IMG/VR virus record: IMGVR_UViG_3300009610_000075
Location: 1 to 27,472 of that record
From: a virus
Strand: one strand, 5' to 3'
DNA: 27,472 bases
Part shown: one piece after another, positions 6,261 through 12,361 of the stretch
Numbering within the stretch: position 1 is the first letter of the stretch
Layout: each line of letters starts with the position of its first letter
Notes under the pieces: model-generated
Databases searched by the model: none
Told to the model about the DNA's origin: nothing
Seen by the model: the letters and a program-made list of their open reading frames with translations, nothing else
Translations under genes and position numbers: made by a program

Positions 6261-7163
6261 TTACGCCGCTTTCTTCGCCGCTTCGTCCTTTGGTATCACG
6301 GGAAGGTCGTTCAGGACTGGGAGGTTGACTCCGCGGTCGAGTTCTTCCTTGATTTCCCGTTTGACCTTCGACTCTGCCAGCCAGGCGTTGATGCGCTTGC
6401 GCAGTTCCCTGCGCTCGCCTTCCAGCAGGGCCACGTTGCCCAGCGCGTCTGCCTGCCGCCACACGATGTGGCGCTTTTTCTCCTGCGTCGCCCTGCGCAT
6501 CAGGCCGGCGTCGCACGCCGCCAAGAGGCGCAGTCGGTTGATGGCCGGCAGCTTGTCGTAGATCCCTTCTGCGCCCAACGTGTCCGGATTCTCGAACGTC
6601 ATCCGCTCGATGCACTCCAGAACCAGCGACCGGTTGGTCGCCAAGAACGCCACGTTGTTCTTGTTCTGCGCCAGGAAGCCCTGCATCAGCTCTTCTTCGC
6701 TGATGTTGAGGGCCTTCGCTTCCGCCTTCATTGCCGCCGTGAGGCCGCGGGGCTCCCTGCTGATCTGGAAGTCCAGCGTGTCGGTGATGCGGTCGCCACA
6801 GGCGTACGGATCGGGAACGACCTTCTTGCTGAGGACCAACTCGACCTTGGGGGCGACCGCCACCATGTCGTCGCACAGGTAGCCGCGCACGGCCCTGAGC
6901 ATCCCGCCGAGAACCATCGGGTTCATTCGTGTGCTCGCGCCCTGCTCTTCCATCTGGCGGTCGTCTTCTTCCGCGGCCGCCTGGCCGGAACGCAGTTCGT
7001 TGTACGCGTCGATGCCTTCGCCGGTGCCGCCCATCCGGATCTCGTTCCGGATGATGCCCGACGCCAGCGCGATGAGCGCGAAGTTGATGGAACCGACGAC
7101 CCCGCGGCCTGCGGCCACGGCGACGACGGGTGCTGCCGAGTCGTGCTTGCATGACTTGAACAT
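6261..7163 (-). CDS. Hypothetical protein, 300 aa
   Basis: AAGGAG lies 8 nt before the ATG. The N-terminus (MFKSCKHDSAAPVVAVAAGRG) leads into a weakly hydrophobic Ala/Ile/Gly-rich stretch (about residues 12-38). The rest is charged and mostly helical, with an acidic linker around 60-75 (AAAEEDDRQMEEQ) and a basic, Arg-rich C-terminal third (AWLAESKVKREIKEELDRG). It forms its own unit: a leader of about 200 nt upstream and a terminator at 6221-6250 downstream. No family is recognised. It could be a virion-associated or membrane-associated protein. Confidence 0.72.
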   Translation of the reverse strand: MFKSCKHDSAAPVVAVAAGRGVVGSINFALIALASGIIRNEIRMGGTGEGIDAYNELRSGQAAAEEDDRQMEEQGASTRMNPMVLGGMLRAVRGYLCDDMVAVAPKVELVLSKKVVPDPYACGDRITDTLDFQISREPRGLTAAMKAEAKALNISEEELMQGFLAQNKNNVAFLATNRSLVLECIERMTFENPDTLGAEGIYDKLPAINRLRLLAACDAGLMRRATQEKKRHIVWRQADALGNVALLEGERRELRKRINAWLAESKVKREIKEELDRGVNLPVLNDLPVIPKDEAAKKAA

Positions 7164-7379
7164 GTGTTGCTCCTTTTAGTAGTTGAGTTTATCACGACGC
7201 GGATGGCGGCCGTCGCCGCCACCGCGTATTCGCTCGACCCGGGAGGAGGGATCGGACCGAGCTCATCAGGTGATTTTGCTGCACTCCCTCAATAGGTGGC
7301 AAGCCTGGGCGTCACACCGCTGAAGGCCCCTTCCATTGGGTCCTCAGCCTTACGTGCTCCTGCCGGCATGCCGGGTACT
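7164..7379. other. Intergenic leader with a strong hairpin
   Basis: This 216-bp stretch holds no convincing gene on either strand. CGCGG and TGGCGGC (7198-7202, 7204-7210) pair with GCCGCCA and CCGCG (7215-7226), giving 12 pairs with a single bulged A and a CGTC loop. A 12-bp palindrome, CCGGCATGCCGG, lies at 7363-7374 directly after the stop of the upstream gene. The region must carry the promoter of the 300-aa gene, but only a weak -10-like match (TGATAAACT on the minus strand near 7186-7194) is visible. Confidence 0.5.
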
Positions 7380-7565
7380 CTATGCTCTTGCAGTGCGCGA
7401 CAGCCCACTCATGATGTGCTGCGCCACTTCGTCTCCCTCTTCGGCTCGGATCAGCAAGTCGAGAGGATCTCCGTTCGGGTCTGCGGTGTCGTGGTCCCGC
7501 CAAAACTTCCAGTGCGGGTCATACGGCACTTCCATCTGCACGCGATTGAACATGGGGTAGGCCAT
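7380..7565 (-). CDS. Hypothetical protein, 61 aa
   Basis: The ATG at 7565 is preferred over an upstream in-frame ATG because GGAGAGGG lies just before it. The protein (MAYPMFNRVQMEVPYDPHW...) is polar, with a Trp/Asp-rich middle and an acidic helix (LLIRAEEGDEVAQHIM). It ends the run of small genes that starts near 8757. No family is recognised. Confidence 0.6.
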   Translation of the reverse strand: MAYPMFNRVQMEVPYDPHWKFWRDHDTADPNGDPLDLLIRAEEGDEVAQHIMSGLSRTARA

Positions 7566-7620
7566 GATCCCTCTCCGTGACGCAAGTTGATGAAACGTCG
7601 CCGTTTGAAGCACTGTTGTT

Positions 7621-7803
7621 TCAAGTATCTCTCATGGTCGCCTCCTCTTCGATGACTGTTGCCAGGTCCCCGCACTGAGGGCACCGGAATTCGTTCGTGG
7701 GGCCGTTCATCTTCTCCAGTTGCCTGTCGTACTGTGTCTCCGACAGGTATTGTGGGCCCACGCATTCGCCTTGGCATGCCACGGCGACGTATCCGTTCGT
7801 CAT
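7621..7803 (-). CDS. Small Cys-rich (possible zinc-binding) protein, 60 aa
   Basis: Cysteines at residues 10 and 14 (ACQGEC) and a CPQCGD motif near residue 41 could bind a metal, as in zinc-ribbon peptides. GGGAG lies 8 nt before the ATG, and the ATG overlaps the upstream stop (ATGA). The spacing of the first pair is CxxxC rather than CxxC, so zinc binding is a suggestion only. Confidence 0.65.
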   Translation of the reverse strand: MTNGYVAVACQGECVGPQYLSETQYDRQLEKMNGPTNEFRCPQCGDLATVIEEEATMRDT

Positions 7804-8276
7804 TTCTGGTCTCCCAATAGCAGCAGCTTGCGTTTGTTCCTACCGTCGGGCATCTTGATCTCCATCGTGTTATTGGATACGGTAAAGTCATCTTCCCGTG
7901 GATTTCCAAATGCTTCATTGTAGATCATGTTTTCGATGGAGGCATACACCCTGTTGTACCAGTAGTCTTCGCCTTGAAGTGTTTGACTCCAGGTGAACAA
8001 CTCGTTTTGTATTATGTGTTTCAACCTATGCAATTCGATTTTCGTTATGAGTTGTTTGCCATACACGCCGGATATCGATTTCGGTGGGGGCGGATATCCG
8101 CCCACGCTGGGCTCTTTACCACCGTCGCGCGCGTGATGGTGATGGGCTGACAAGCACATGGCGAGGCCGTACCAGAAGTCAGAGCCCTGCGGCGTCTCGT
8201 CCCATTTGATTTTGTTCACCAACATGTGTGCTTCCGTGGCCAAGCCCGCTTTCGCTCCGTCTCTGTATGGCATCAT
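7800..8276 (-). CDS. Hypothetical protein with an internal repeat, 158 aa
   Basis: AAGGA lies about 6 nt before the ATG at 8276. Two segments resemble each other: WDETPQGSDFWYGLAM (about residues 25-40) and WSQTLQGEDYWYNRVY (about 95-110), both W-x2-T-x-QG-x-D-[FY]-WY. A proline stretch (GGYPPPPKS) and an HHHH run separate them. This suggests an ancient duplication of a helical unit of about 70 residues. The stop overlaps the next gene (ATGA). The function is unknown. Confidence 0.7.
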   Translation of the reverse strand: MMPYRDGAKAGLATEAHMLVNKIKWDETPQGSDFWYGLAMCLSAHHHHARDGGKEPSVGGYPPPPKSISGVYGKQLITKIELHRLKHIIQNELFTWSQTLQGEDYWYNRVYASIENMIYNEAFGNPREDDFTVSNNTMEIKMPDGRNKRKLLLLGDQK

Positions 8277-8285
8277 ATCGTTTCC

Positions 8286-8381
8286 TTATCCGAACACCAG
8301 CATCCAGATGGACGCCAGCGCGACCCCCGCGAGCACGGCGATATTGAGGCCAAGTATCCATTTCTCCGTGGTCGTTATCAT
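8286..8381 (-). CDS. Single-pass membrane peptide, 31 aa
   Basis: The ATG at 8381 shares its first base with the last base of the preceding stop (TGATG), and AAGGAG lies 5 nt before it. The peptide starts MITTTEKWILGLNIAVLAGV and is a single hydrophobic helix from about residue 8 to the end (IWMLVFG). Its TAA lies within the ribosome-site region of the 158-aa gene. Tiny membrane peptides like this are easily missed in phage annotation. Confidence 0.65.
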   Translation of the reverse strand: MITTTEKWILGLNIAVLAGVALASIWMLVFG

Positions 8382-8593
8382 CACAACTCCTTGGGTGGGT
8401 GTAGCACTTCGAACCCACGTATCGCCTGGAATAGGCCGGCCCGCGCTGCATCTGGGTGCACCCCATGCTTCACCTGGCCCTCCACGTAGGATGATATCTG
8501 ACGCTCCATCCTGGACGCGTCCTCTTCTACGCGGAGGGCCCGTGGTTGATGTTCTGTCCCACCCACTAGCCTGAGTTTTGGGGTCACGGCCAC
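8381..8593 (-). CDS. Hypothetical protein, 70 aa, GTG start
   Basis: The GTG at 8593 has GGGAG 7 nt before it. A second GTG two codons later (8587) would give a GTGA overlap with the upstream stop. The protein starts MAVTPKLRLVGGTEHQPRAL and has a charged helix around residues 20-45 (EEDASRMERQISSYVEGQVK). The stop shares a base with the start of the 31-aa membrane peptide. No family is recognised. Confidence 0.62.
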   Translation of the reverse strand: MAVTPKLRLVGGTEHQPRALRVEEDASRMERQISSYVEGQVKHGVHPDAARAGLFQAIRGFEVLHPPKEL

Positions 8594-8757
8594 GTCCGCG
8601 CTCCCTGTAGGTGACAGAACTTGGTCTGGTCTACGTTCAAGTGTCCGGGCACGTAGATCAGGGGTCTGGGGTTGTCCACGTACACTCTGGTTTCCACGAA
8701 TCCCTGTACGTGGCACATGTACCAACGACCGTCTTCGTCTTGCTTCATTCCGACCAT
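8584..8757 (-). CDS. Hypothetical protein, 57 aa
   Basis: The ATG at 8757 is preceded by GAGGAG with a 6-nt spacer, so it is chosen over an in-frame ATG ten codons upstream that would lie inside the preceding gene. The protein is beta-rich and aromatic (DGRWYMCHVQGFVETRVYVD, then PLIYVPGHLNV). It ends with a 10-bp overlap of the next gene. No family is recognised. Confidence 0.62.
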   Translation of the reverse strand: MVGMKQDEDGRWYMCHVQGFVETRVYVDNPRPLIYVPGHLNVDQTKFCHLQGARTWP

Positions 8758-8767
8758 GCTGTTCTCC

Positions 8768-9034
8768 TCAATCAATTGTTCCGCCACCGATGGTGATGCT
8801 CTTCACCATCTCCCAGTTTGTTGCGTTCATGAGCATCTCGCAGTCGCATGGGCCACCGCGCATGAGCCTGTGCTCCGCGTCTTCCCATTTGACGCCGAGC
8901 TTGGAGACCGCGGCCTTAGTCAGCCTCAAGGTCCCGTCGCACGTCGTCCGCTCGCCGTCCGGCTGCTCTTTTCCGGTCCTCAATCGCTTCGAGACGTAGG
9001 CGCTTACCTTCGCCGCTTGGAGCTCCGTTATCAT
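8768..9034 (-). CDS. Hypothetical protein, 88 aa
   Basis: GGAGAAG lies about 6 nt before the ATG. The protein starts MITELQAAKVSAYVSKRLRT and looks globular, with a helical N-terminal half, a WEDAEHRLMRGG segment and a GPCDCEM motif around residues 61-67. Its first 119 bases overlap the end of the 131-aa gene in another frame. The strong ribosome site and natural composition support it. Confidence 0.62.
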   Translation of the reverse strand: MITELQAAKVSAYVSKRLRTGKEQPDGERTTCDGTLRLTKAAVSKLGVKWEDAEHRLMRGGPCDCEMLMNATNWEMVKSITIGGGTID

Positions 9035-9311
9035 CCGTCTTCTCCGGTATGGTTTTGTTTGGCAATCCCTGGAAATGCGTCCTGCCCAGGAGTCCTTGGA
9101 ACTCCGCGTCTGTGTAACCCAGCCATGAGAGCCAGAGCTCCCGAGTGTGCCGCATGTCCGGGTAGGTGAGGAACCGTCTGGCCGAGGCCCGTGCGCCCAT
9201 GGCTATGGGGCCTTTGCCCTTGGAGCGAAGGTCTTCGATCGCGGTGCTCAGCACCGCGCTGGCCAGGGCCTTGTATGCTTGTATCTGTTGCTCGGGCATG
9301 GTGTCGCTCAT
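8916..9311 (-). CDS. Hypothetical protein, 131 aa
   Basis: The ATG at 9311 overlaps the upstream stop (ATGA). A GAGA element lies close by, and coupling probably drives initiation. Residues 1-85 look like a natural globular helical domain (YKALASAVLSTAIEDLRSKG, then HTRELWLSWLGYTDAEFQGL). From about residue 92 the DNA is shared with the 88-aa gene, and this part is Arg/Asp-rich (EDRKRAAGRRADDVRRDLEA). The long overlap is unusual, and the tail may not be under selection in this frame. No family is recognised. Confidence 0.65.
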   Translation of the reverse strand: MSDTMPEQQIQAYKALASAVLSTAIEDLRSKGKGPIAMGARASARRFLTYPDMRHTRELWLSWLGYTDAEFQGLLGRTHFQGLPNKTIPEKTDDNGAPSGEGKRLRLEAIEDRKRAAGRRADDVRRDLEAD

Positions 9312-9643
9312 AATGGTCTCACATTCCCTTTGTCGTCGTAGATATTGACCTGGTCTTTGATCCAGTCTTTATTCTTCTTCCAGTCTTTGGGAATGGTGCG
9401 CACGAAGATGGCCACCTGGCATCCAGAATGGGCGTTCAGTTCTCGACACACGCAATCTGCAAACATGCCAGGCAGTTCCCGTCGCACTTCGTCTGCGATG
9501 TAGTAGCTGTAGCTGCCGTCGTTTGACACCAGGAACTTGGAGAATTTGTAGTTCGCTGCACGTTCCATGCGGTCAGCCATATGATTTGCAATCATGGCTT
9601 CCACTTCTGGTGGCAGTTCGTTGTATGTGTTGATGTTGTTCAT
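9308..9643 (-). CDS. Hypothetical protein, 111 aa
   Basis: GGGGGAA lies 4-5 nt before the ATG at 9643, which also overlaps the stop of the membrane-protein gene (ATGA). The protein starts MNNINTYNELPPEVEAMIAN. Its middle is aromatic (NDGSYSYYIADEVRRELPGM), and two cysteines sit close together (FADCVCRELN, residues about 73-75), followed by a strand GCQVAIFVRTIP. No family is recognised. Confidence 0.68.
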   Translation of the reverse strand: MNNINTYNELPPEVEAMIANHMADRMERAANYKFSKFLVSNDGSYSYYIADEVRRELPGMFADCVCRELNAHSGCQVAIFVRTIPKDWKKNKDWIKDQVNIYDDKGNVRPL

Positions 9644-9891
9644 GCTTTCCCCCATATGAATCGTGCCAGGTGGCACACGCCGATGCTGACCACGAACGCG
9701 GTGACGCCTGTCATTGTGCCGGTCATGGTGCCCCAGTGTATCCACAGGTTGAGTACCATGAATCCGATGTGCAGGGTGAATTCCCAGGTTCGCCTGGTCA
9801 GCACCAGGCGTCTGAGCCAGGGCAAGTAATGCAGGAACAGCAGTTCGCCGATGGCCGTGATCAGTGCGAAGGTGAACACCGCGCTTATCAT
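9640..9891 (-). CDS. Small membrane protein, 83 aa
   Basis: Two to three hydrophobic helices: about residues 1-22 (MISAVFTFALITAIGELLFL), 38-54 (FTLHIGFMVLNLWIHWG) and 60-78 (MTGVTAFVVSIGVCHLARFI), joined by a basic loop LRRLVLTRRTW. GAGGG lies 4 nt before the ATG, and both ends overlap neighbours by ATGA. A holin is conceivable from its size and topology, but nothing else in this block indicates lysis. Confidence 0.72.
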   Translation of the reverse strand: MISAVFTFALITAIGELLFLHYLPWLRRLVLTRRTWEFTLHIGFMVLNLWIHWGTMTGTMTGVTAFVVSIGVCHLARFIWGKA

Positions 9892-10211
9892 GGTGCCCTC
9901 ATTATTTCAAGTATCATCCTGGCATCAGCGTTGATGTCCGTCATGAGTTTATTTGCCTCTGGCGTGTGTGCCTTGATGTTGGGGAAGCATTGGAGGACCA
10001 TGTAGCTGGACATCTCGGCCAGCGCCCGCATGAGCGGCAGAGCCGTCATGGGGTTGACGCCGGCCTTGCCCAGGGTCTTGGATATGATTATCGACCTGAG
10101 GTGGACCTCCACGCAGTGCAGGTATGGTTCGCTGCGCCTGGCCTTGATGGCCTCACGCACCTCATTGAGCTTGGCGCGTCGCTCCAGTATTTGATTCAGA
10201 AAGTCGCTCAT
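9888..10211 (-). CDS. Hypothetical helical protein, 107 aa
   Basis: AGGAG lies 6 nt before the ATG. The protein starts MSDFLNQILERRAKLNEVRE and appears all-helical, with a basic N-terminal third (EAIKARRSEPYLHCVEVHLR) and a more hydrophobic middle (MTALPLMRALAEMSSYMVLQ). The stop overlaps the membrane-protein start. No family is recognised. Confidence 0.68.
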   Translation of the reverse strand: MSDFLNQILERRAKLNEVREAIKARRSEPYLHCVEVHLRSIIISKTLGKAGVNPMTALPLMRALAEMSSYMVLQCFPNIKAHTPEANKLMTDINADARMILEIMRAP

Positions 10212-10235
10212 GATCTACTCCTGTGGTAAAGCAGG

Positions 10236-10457
10236 TTAAACGGTGGGTCTCATCTCTAGGCCTTCGTCCTTGGCCCAGGCTTCGGCTTCCACCAGGGCTT
10301 CATCCCTGGTCGCGTAGCGGCCGAATCCCGTGTTCCAGGGTTCCCAGAACTCTTCGCCTGGGATGTCCTCTTTGTTCAGCCACATCTGGACCGCGGCCCA
10401 GCCGCTGCCCAGAAGTTGAACCGTCATCACCGAGTTCGACGAATTGGCCTGTGCCAT
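10236..10457 (-). CDS. Hypothetical protein, 73 aa
   Basis: AGGATA lies about 8 nt before the ATG. The sequence MTVQLLGSGWAAVQMWLNKE, then EPWNTGFGRYATRDEALVEA and a helix EAEAWAKDEGLEM has the strand-then-helix pattern of small proteins that act on nucleic acid or bind partners. It follows the terminator at 10490-10544, so it begins a new unit, but no clear promoter can be seen in the roughly 30 nt between them. Confidence 0.65.
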   Translation of the reverse strand: MAQANSSNSVMTVQLLGSGWAAVQMWLNKEDIPGEEFWEPWNTGFGRYATRDEALVEAEAWAKDEGLEMRPTV

Positions 10458-10489
10458 GGCAATATCCTATGAGAGAAAACGAAACATCG

Positions 10490-10544
10490 AAAAAGGAAGG
10501 CAGCGCGCACAGTGCCGACAGGCACAAGCGCGAGTCTGCCTTCC
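10490..10544 (-). terminator. Long-stem rho-independent terminator, leftward
   Basis: On the minus strand GGAAGGCAG (10544-10536) pairs with CTGCCTTCC (10503-10495), followed by TTTTTC. The enclosed sequence can fold further (GTGCC-TGTC-GGCAC and GCGC pairs). It lies after the gene ending at 10557 and before the one starting at 10457. Confidence 0.75.
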
Positions 10545-10556
10545 ACCAGGCTGGAA

Positions 10557-10832
10557 TTACAACAGTCGTCCGCGGAGTATCTCCGCGATCTCCTGCTGGT
10601 CGTTGTAGTTCTCCAGGTTTTCGACCATCTTGGCCGCGGTGTTGCGGCCGTGCTGGTCTTCCAGGTGTTTGACGTGGGCAGGCGTGACCACGGTGTCGTC
10701 GAGCGGTGTGGTCGGTATCTCGAACCTGAGTTCCTGGTTCTCTTCGTCCAGAACGGGCAGCAGCCCTTTCAAGTCGATCTTGATGATGCGACGGCACAGT
10801 GTGCCGTTGGTCGTCATGGGTCTTTTCAACAT
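10557..10832 (-). CDS. Hypothetical protein, 91 aa
   Basis: GGAG lies 6 nt before the ATG within a leader CAACCTGGAGAACATC that is nearly identical to the leader of the neighbouring 80-aa gene. The protein starts MLKRPMTTNGTLCRRIIKID, has a beta-rich middle (LRFEIPTTPLDDTVVTPAHV) and a helical C-terminus (NLENYNDQQEIAEILRGRLL). It is followed by the terminator at 10490-10544. No family is recognised. Confidence 0.68.
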   Translation of the reverse strand: MLKRPMTTNGTLCRRIIKIDLKGLLPVLDEENQELRFEIPTTPLDDTVVTPAHVKHLEDQHGRNTAAKMVENLENYNDQQEIAEILRGRLL

Positions 10833-10853
10833 GATGTTCTCCAGGTTGCGGGA

Positions 10854-10873
10854 GGCGGGGCGAATGCCCCGCC
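10854..10873 (-). other. GC-rich intergenic hairpin
   Basis: GGCGGGGC (10854-10861) pairs perfectly with GCCCCGCC (10866-10873) across a 4-nt loop, and flanking GGGA/TCCC-type bases can extend the stem. There is no T run, so it is more likely an RNA-processing or stability element between the two genes than a simple terminator. Confidence 0.5.
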
Positions 10874-10883
10874 GTTCCCGGTG

Positions 10884-11126
10884 CTACTCGTCGTTTTCCG
10901 TGAACTTCTTCTTGAGGTCCGTGATGGCGTTGGCCAGTTTCCTGGCTGCATCCAGCAGGGTGGGCAGGGCTTTCTCGACCCGGGCCATGAAGTCCGGAGC
11001 ATTGTCCATCAACCCTTCGTAGAAGGCCGCCACGAACTTGGCGCAAGCTTTGCCGTCCGTGGTGGCTTCGATGGTGAGGTCGATTGTATTGGGGCCGAGT
11101 TTGCCCCGAATGGTGATTTTCTCCAT
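10884..11126 (-). CDS. Hypothetical protein, 80 aa
   Basis: The ATG at 11126 has GGAG 6 nt before it in the leader CAACCTGGAGAACAGC. The protein starts MEKITIRGKLGPNTIDLTIE (a beta hairpin) and then forms an amphipathic helix with KFVAAFYEGLMDNAPDFMAR, ending LKKKFTENDE. It lies in the same leftward unit as the 182-aa gene upstream. No family is recognised. Confidence 0.68.
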   Translation of the reverse strand: MEKITIRGKLGPNTIDLTIEATTDGKACAKFVAAFYEGLMDNAPDFMARVEKALPTLLDAARKLANAITDLKKKFTENDE

Positions 11127-11151
11127 GCTGTTCTCCAGGTTGTGCTGCGAT

Positions 11152-11700
11152 TTACATCGGCATCGGGTTCTGCGATTTCCCGTCTGCGTCTTTGAGGACG
11201 CGGAAACGGATGCAGGCACCGATGTCGGCGCGGGGCGCTTGCTTCCAGCTGCGCAGCCGTCCGATGGCGGTGTCCACCACATGGGCGGGTTTGTTGCCGA
11301 AGGCAGGCATGACGAACGCGGAGATGTGCTTCCACTTGTCTCCGGGGTTGGAACCCGGATCCATGATCTTGAACTCGTAGCGGTCTCCGCCCGCTTCGAC
11401 GTGGGCCTTGACCAGGTCTTCGTGGGCCTTGACCAGGGCTTTGTGGATCTTGGCGGTCTTCTTGTCCGCTGCCGGGTCCAGGGGACCAGGTCCCGCGGCT
11501 GGGCCGCGGATCGCGGTGGCTTGGAGCACGACGCGGTGACCCGCTTTGAGCTCGACGACCTTGCCGTCAGACGCCACGATCTTGACGTCGGTGGGCAGCT
11601 TGAGGCCGCCTTGCCATAGGCCTACCCCTTGCGGGGTCATGGTGTTGAAGAATACCCAGCCTAAGCCGGGCGCGCCTTTGTTCTGCGTGGTTGAGTCCAT
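11152..11700 (-). CDS. Hypothetical protein, 182 aa
   Basis: AAGGA lies about 10 nt before the ATG. The N-terminal part is beta-rich (GLGWVFFNTMTPQGVGLWQG, DVKIVASDGKVVELKAGHRV), like a small OB- or SH3-type barrel. A Pro/Gly linker (GPAAGPGPLDPAADKK), a helix (KIHKALVKAHEDLVKAHVEA) and a second beta-rich part with KHISAFVMPAFGNKPAHVVD follow. No family is recognised. It could be a nucleic-acid-binding early protein. Confidence 0.7.
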   Translation of the reverse strand: MDSTTQNKGAPGLGWVFFNTMTPQGVGLWQGGLKLPTDVKIVASDGKVVELKAGHRVVLQATAIRGPAAGPGPLDPAADKKTAKIHKALVKAHEDLVKAHVEAGGDRYEFKIMDPGSNPGDKWKHISAFVMPAFGNKPAHVVDTAIGRLRSWKQAPRADIGACIRFRVLKDADGKSQNPMPM

Positions 11701-11756
11701 GGTTCAAAGTTCCTTTGAAAGTGAGGTGATTGACGATTTCACGATGTGGGAAGCCC

Positions 11757-11774
11757 CGGGGTCCAAGGACCCCG
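11757..11774 (-). other. GC-rich hairpin between the first two leftward genes
   Basis: CGGGGTCC (11757-11764) pairs perfectly with GGACCCCG (11767-11774) over a 2-nt turn. On the minus strand it is followed by GGGCTTCCC, too T-poor for a classic terminator. It lies after the 60-aa gene and before the 182-aa gene and may attenuate transcription. Confidence 0.45.
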
Positions 11775-11792
11775 AGGTGCCCCGTTCCAGAG

Positions 11793-11975
11793 TTACGAGA
11801 ACAGACCGGCGAAGAACCCGGTGACCGAGTCCTTGGCCACGACCGCGCCTGCGACCACGGCCGCCACGGCCACGGCAGTGCCTGCCTTGACGTCCTTGCC
11901 GAGTTGCTCGGCATTGCGTTCCGCGGTGCTGCGTGCGACGCGCTTCGCTGCTTGCTTTGGGGTGCGCTTTTTCAT
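11793..11975 (-). CDS. Small basic protein with a membrane segment, 60 aa
   Basis: This is the first gene of the leftward block. AGGAG lies 8 nt before the ATG. The N-terminus is strongly basic (MKKRTPKQAAKRVARSTAER), and residues about 31-48 form an Ala/Val/Gly-rich hydrophobic helix (AGTAVAVAAVVAGAVVA), ending GFFAGLFS. The pattern fits a small membrane-anchored protein or a glycine-zipper-like peptide. No family is recognised. Confidence 0.7.
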   Translation of the reverse strand: MKKRTPKQAAKRVARSTAERNAEQLGKDVKAGTAVAVAAVVAGAVVAKDSVTGFFAGLFS

Positions 11976-12097
11976 CGATATCTCCTAAGTGGTTGAAGTG
12001 AGAGCCAAAGGCTCAACACCGGAGGGCAGGGCGCACAGCGCCGGGTTCATCGGCGCAAGCGCCAGGGGTTATGCACGCGAAGGCGTGCATGCAGTAT

Positions 12098-12151
12098 CTC
12101 GATGCTCGCGGGCTGCGTGTTCTGGGAACACGCTGAGCCGCGAGCATCGAG
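12098..12151. repeat. 54-nt two-tier inverted repeat
   Basis: CTCGATGCTCGCGG (12098-12111) is perfectly complementary to CCGCGAGCATCGAG (12138-12151). Inside it GCGTGTTC (12115-12122) pairs with GAACACGC (12126-12133) around TGG. That is 22 base pairs interrupted only by a small internal loop, far beyond chance. Confidence 0.85.
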
Positions 12152-12158
12152 CTGTCCA

Positions 12159-12184
12159 CCGGGAAAAAGAATTCTTTTTCCCGG
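12159..12184. repeat. Perfect 26-bp palindrome centred on GAATTC
   Basis: CCGGGAAAAAGAA (12159-12171) is followed directly by its exact reverse complement TTCTTTTTCCCGG (12172-12184). With no loop, this suits a dimeric DNA-binding protein or a structural site better than an RNA hairpin. The A5 and T5 runs would bend the DNA symmetrically. Confidence 0.88.
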
Positions 12185-12190
12185 GGGACT

Positions 12191-12227
12191 CAGACCGAAC
12201 GAACCGGGTACCCGGTTCTTCGGTCTG
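12191..12227. repeat. 37-nt near-perfect palindrome centred on GGGTACCC
   Basis: CAGACCGAA (12191-12199) and GAACCGGGT (12201-12209) pair with ACCCGGTTC (12210-12218) and TTCGGTCTG (12219-12227): 18 base pairs with one bulged C at 12200. It begins 6 nt after the 26-bp palindrome. Confidence 0.87.
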
Positions 12228-12323
12228 TGGGGGAGGGGACCCAGCACCTTGTCATAGACCACCTTTTTTCACGATGTGAAATCCTAGGAGCTGCAGGCAC
12301 CGGGCTGCGCGCAAATGTAAAAC

Positions 12324-12352
12324 TTGAAAAAATATATAAAATCCTGTATACT
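12324..12352 (+). promoter_or_regulatory. Sigma-70-like promoter of the small terminase gene
   Basis: TTGAAA (12324-12329), a 17-bp AT-rich spacer and TATACT (12347-12352). The expected start of transcription is about 12359, only three bases before the terS ATG at 12362. The preceding 12310-12345 is strikingly AT-rich for this genome. Confidence 0.8.
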
Positions 12353-12361
12353 CTTAGACCT

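Larger units (their letters stand above)
12002..12227. repeat. Cluster of seven consecutive hairpins/palindromes
   Basis: The 386 bp between the divergent gene blocks (11976-12361) hold no convincing gene. Within them seven inverted repeats lie in a row: GAGCC-aaa-GGCTC (12002-12014), GGCGC-aca-GCGCC (12030-12042), GGCG-caag-CGCC (12052-12063, also able to pair with the previous one), ATGCACGC-gaag-GCGTGCAT (12071-12090), a 54-nt two-part hairpin (12098-12151), a perfect 26-bp palindrome (12159-12184) and a 37-nt near-perfect palindrome (12191-12227). Together they fill most of 226 bp. The position just upstream of the small terminase gene fits a packaging (cos/pac) or regulatory region; the structures could also fold in the 5' leader of the leftward transcript. 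Confidence 0.8.

Noticed and set aside
9640-9891. Holin
   Set aside because: Size and helices fit, but there is no endolysin or spanin neighbour and the block appears to be accessory rather than lytic.
12002-12063. N4-type virion RNA polymerase hairpin promoters
   Set aside because: The 5-bp stem and 3-nt loop geometry fits, but the conserved bases of those promoters cannot be confirmed and no virion RNA polymerase gene is in the window.
12227-12361. N-terminal extension of the small terminase from an upstream GTG
   Set aside because: The extension would read through a palindrome and the promoter and does not resemble the family; the ATG at 12362 begins just before the conserved helix-turn-helix.
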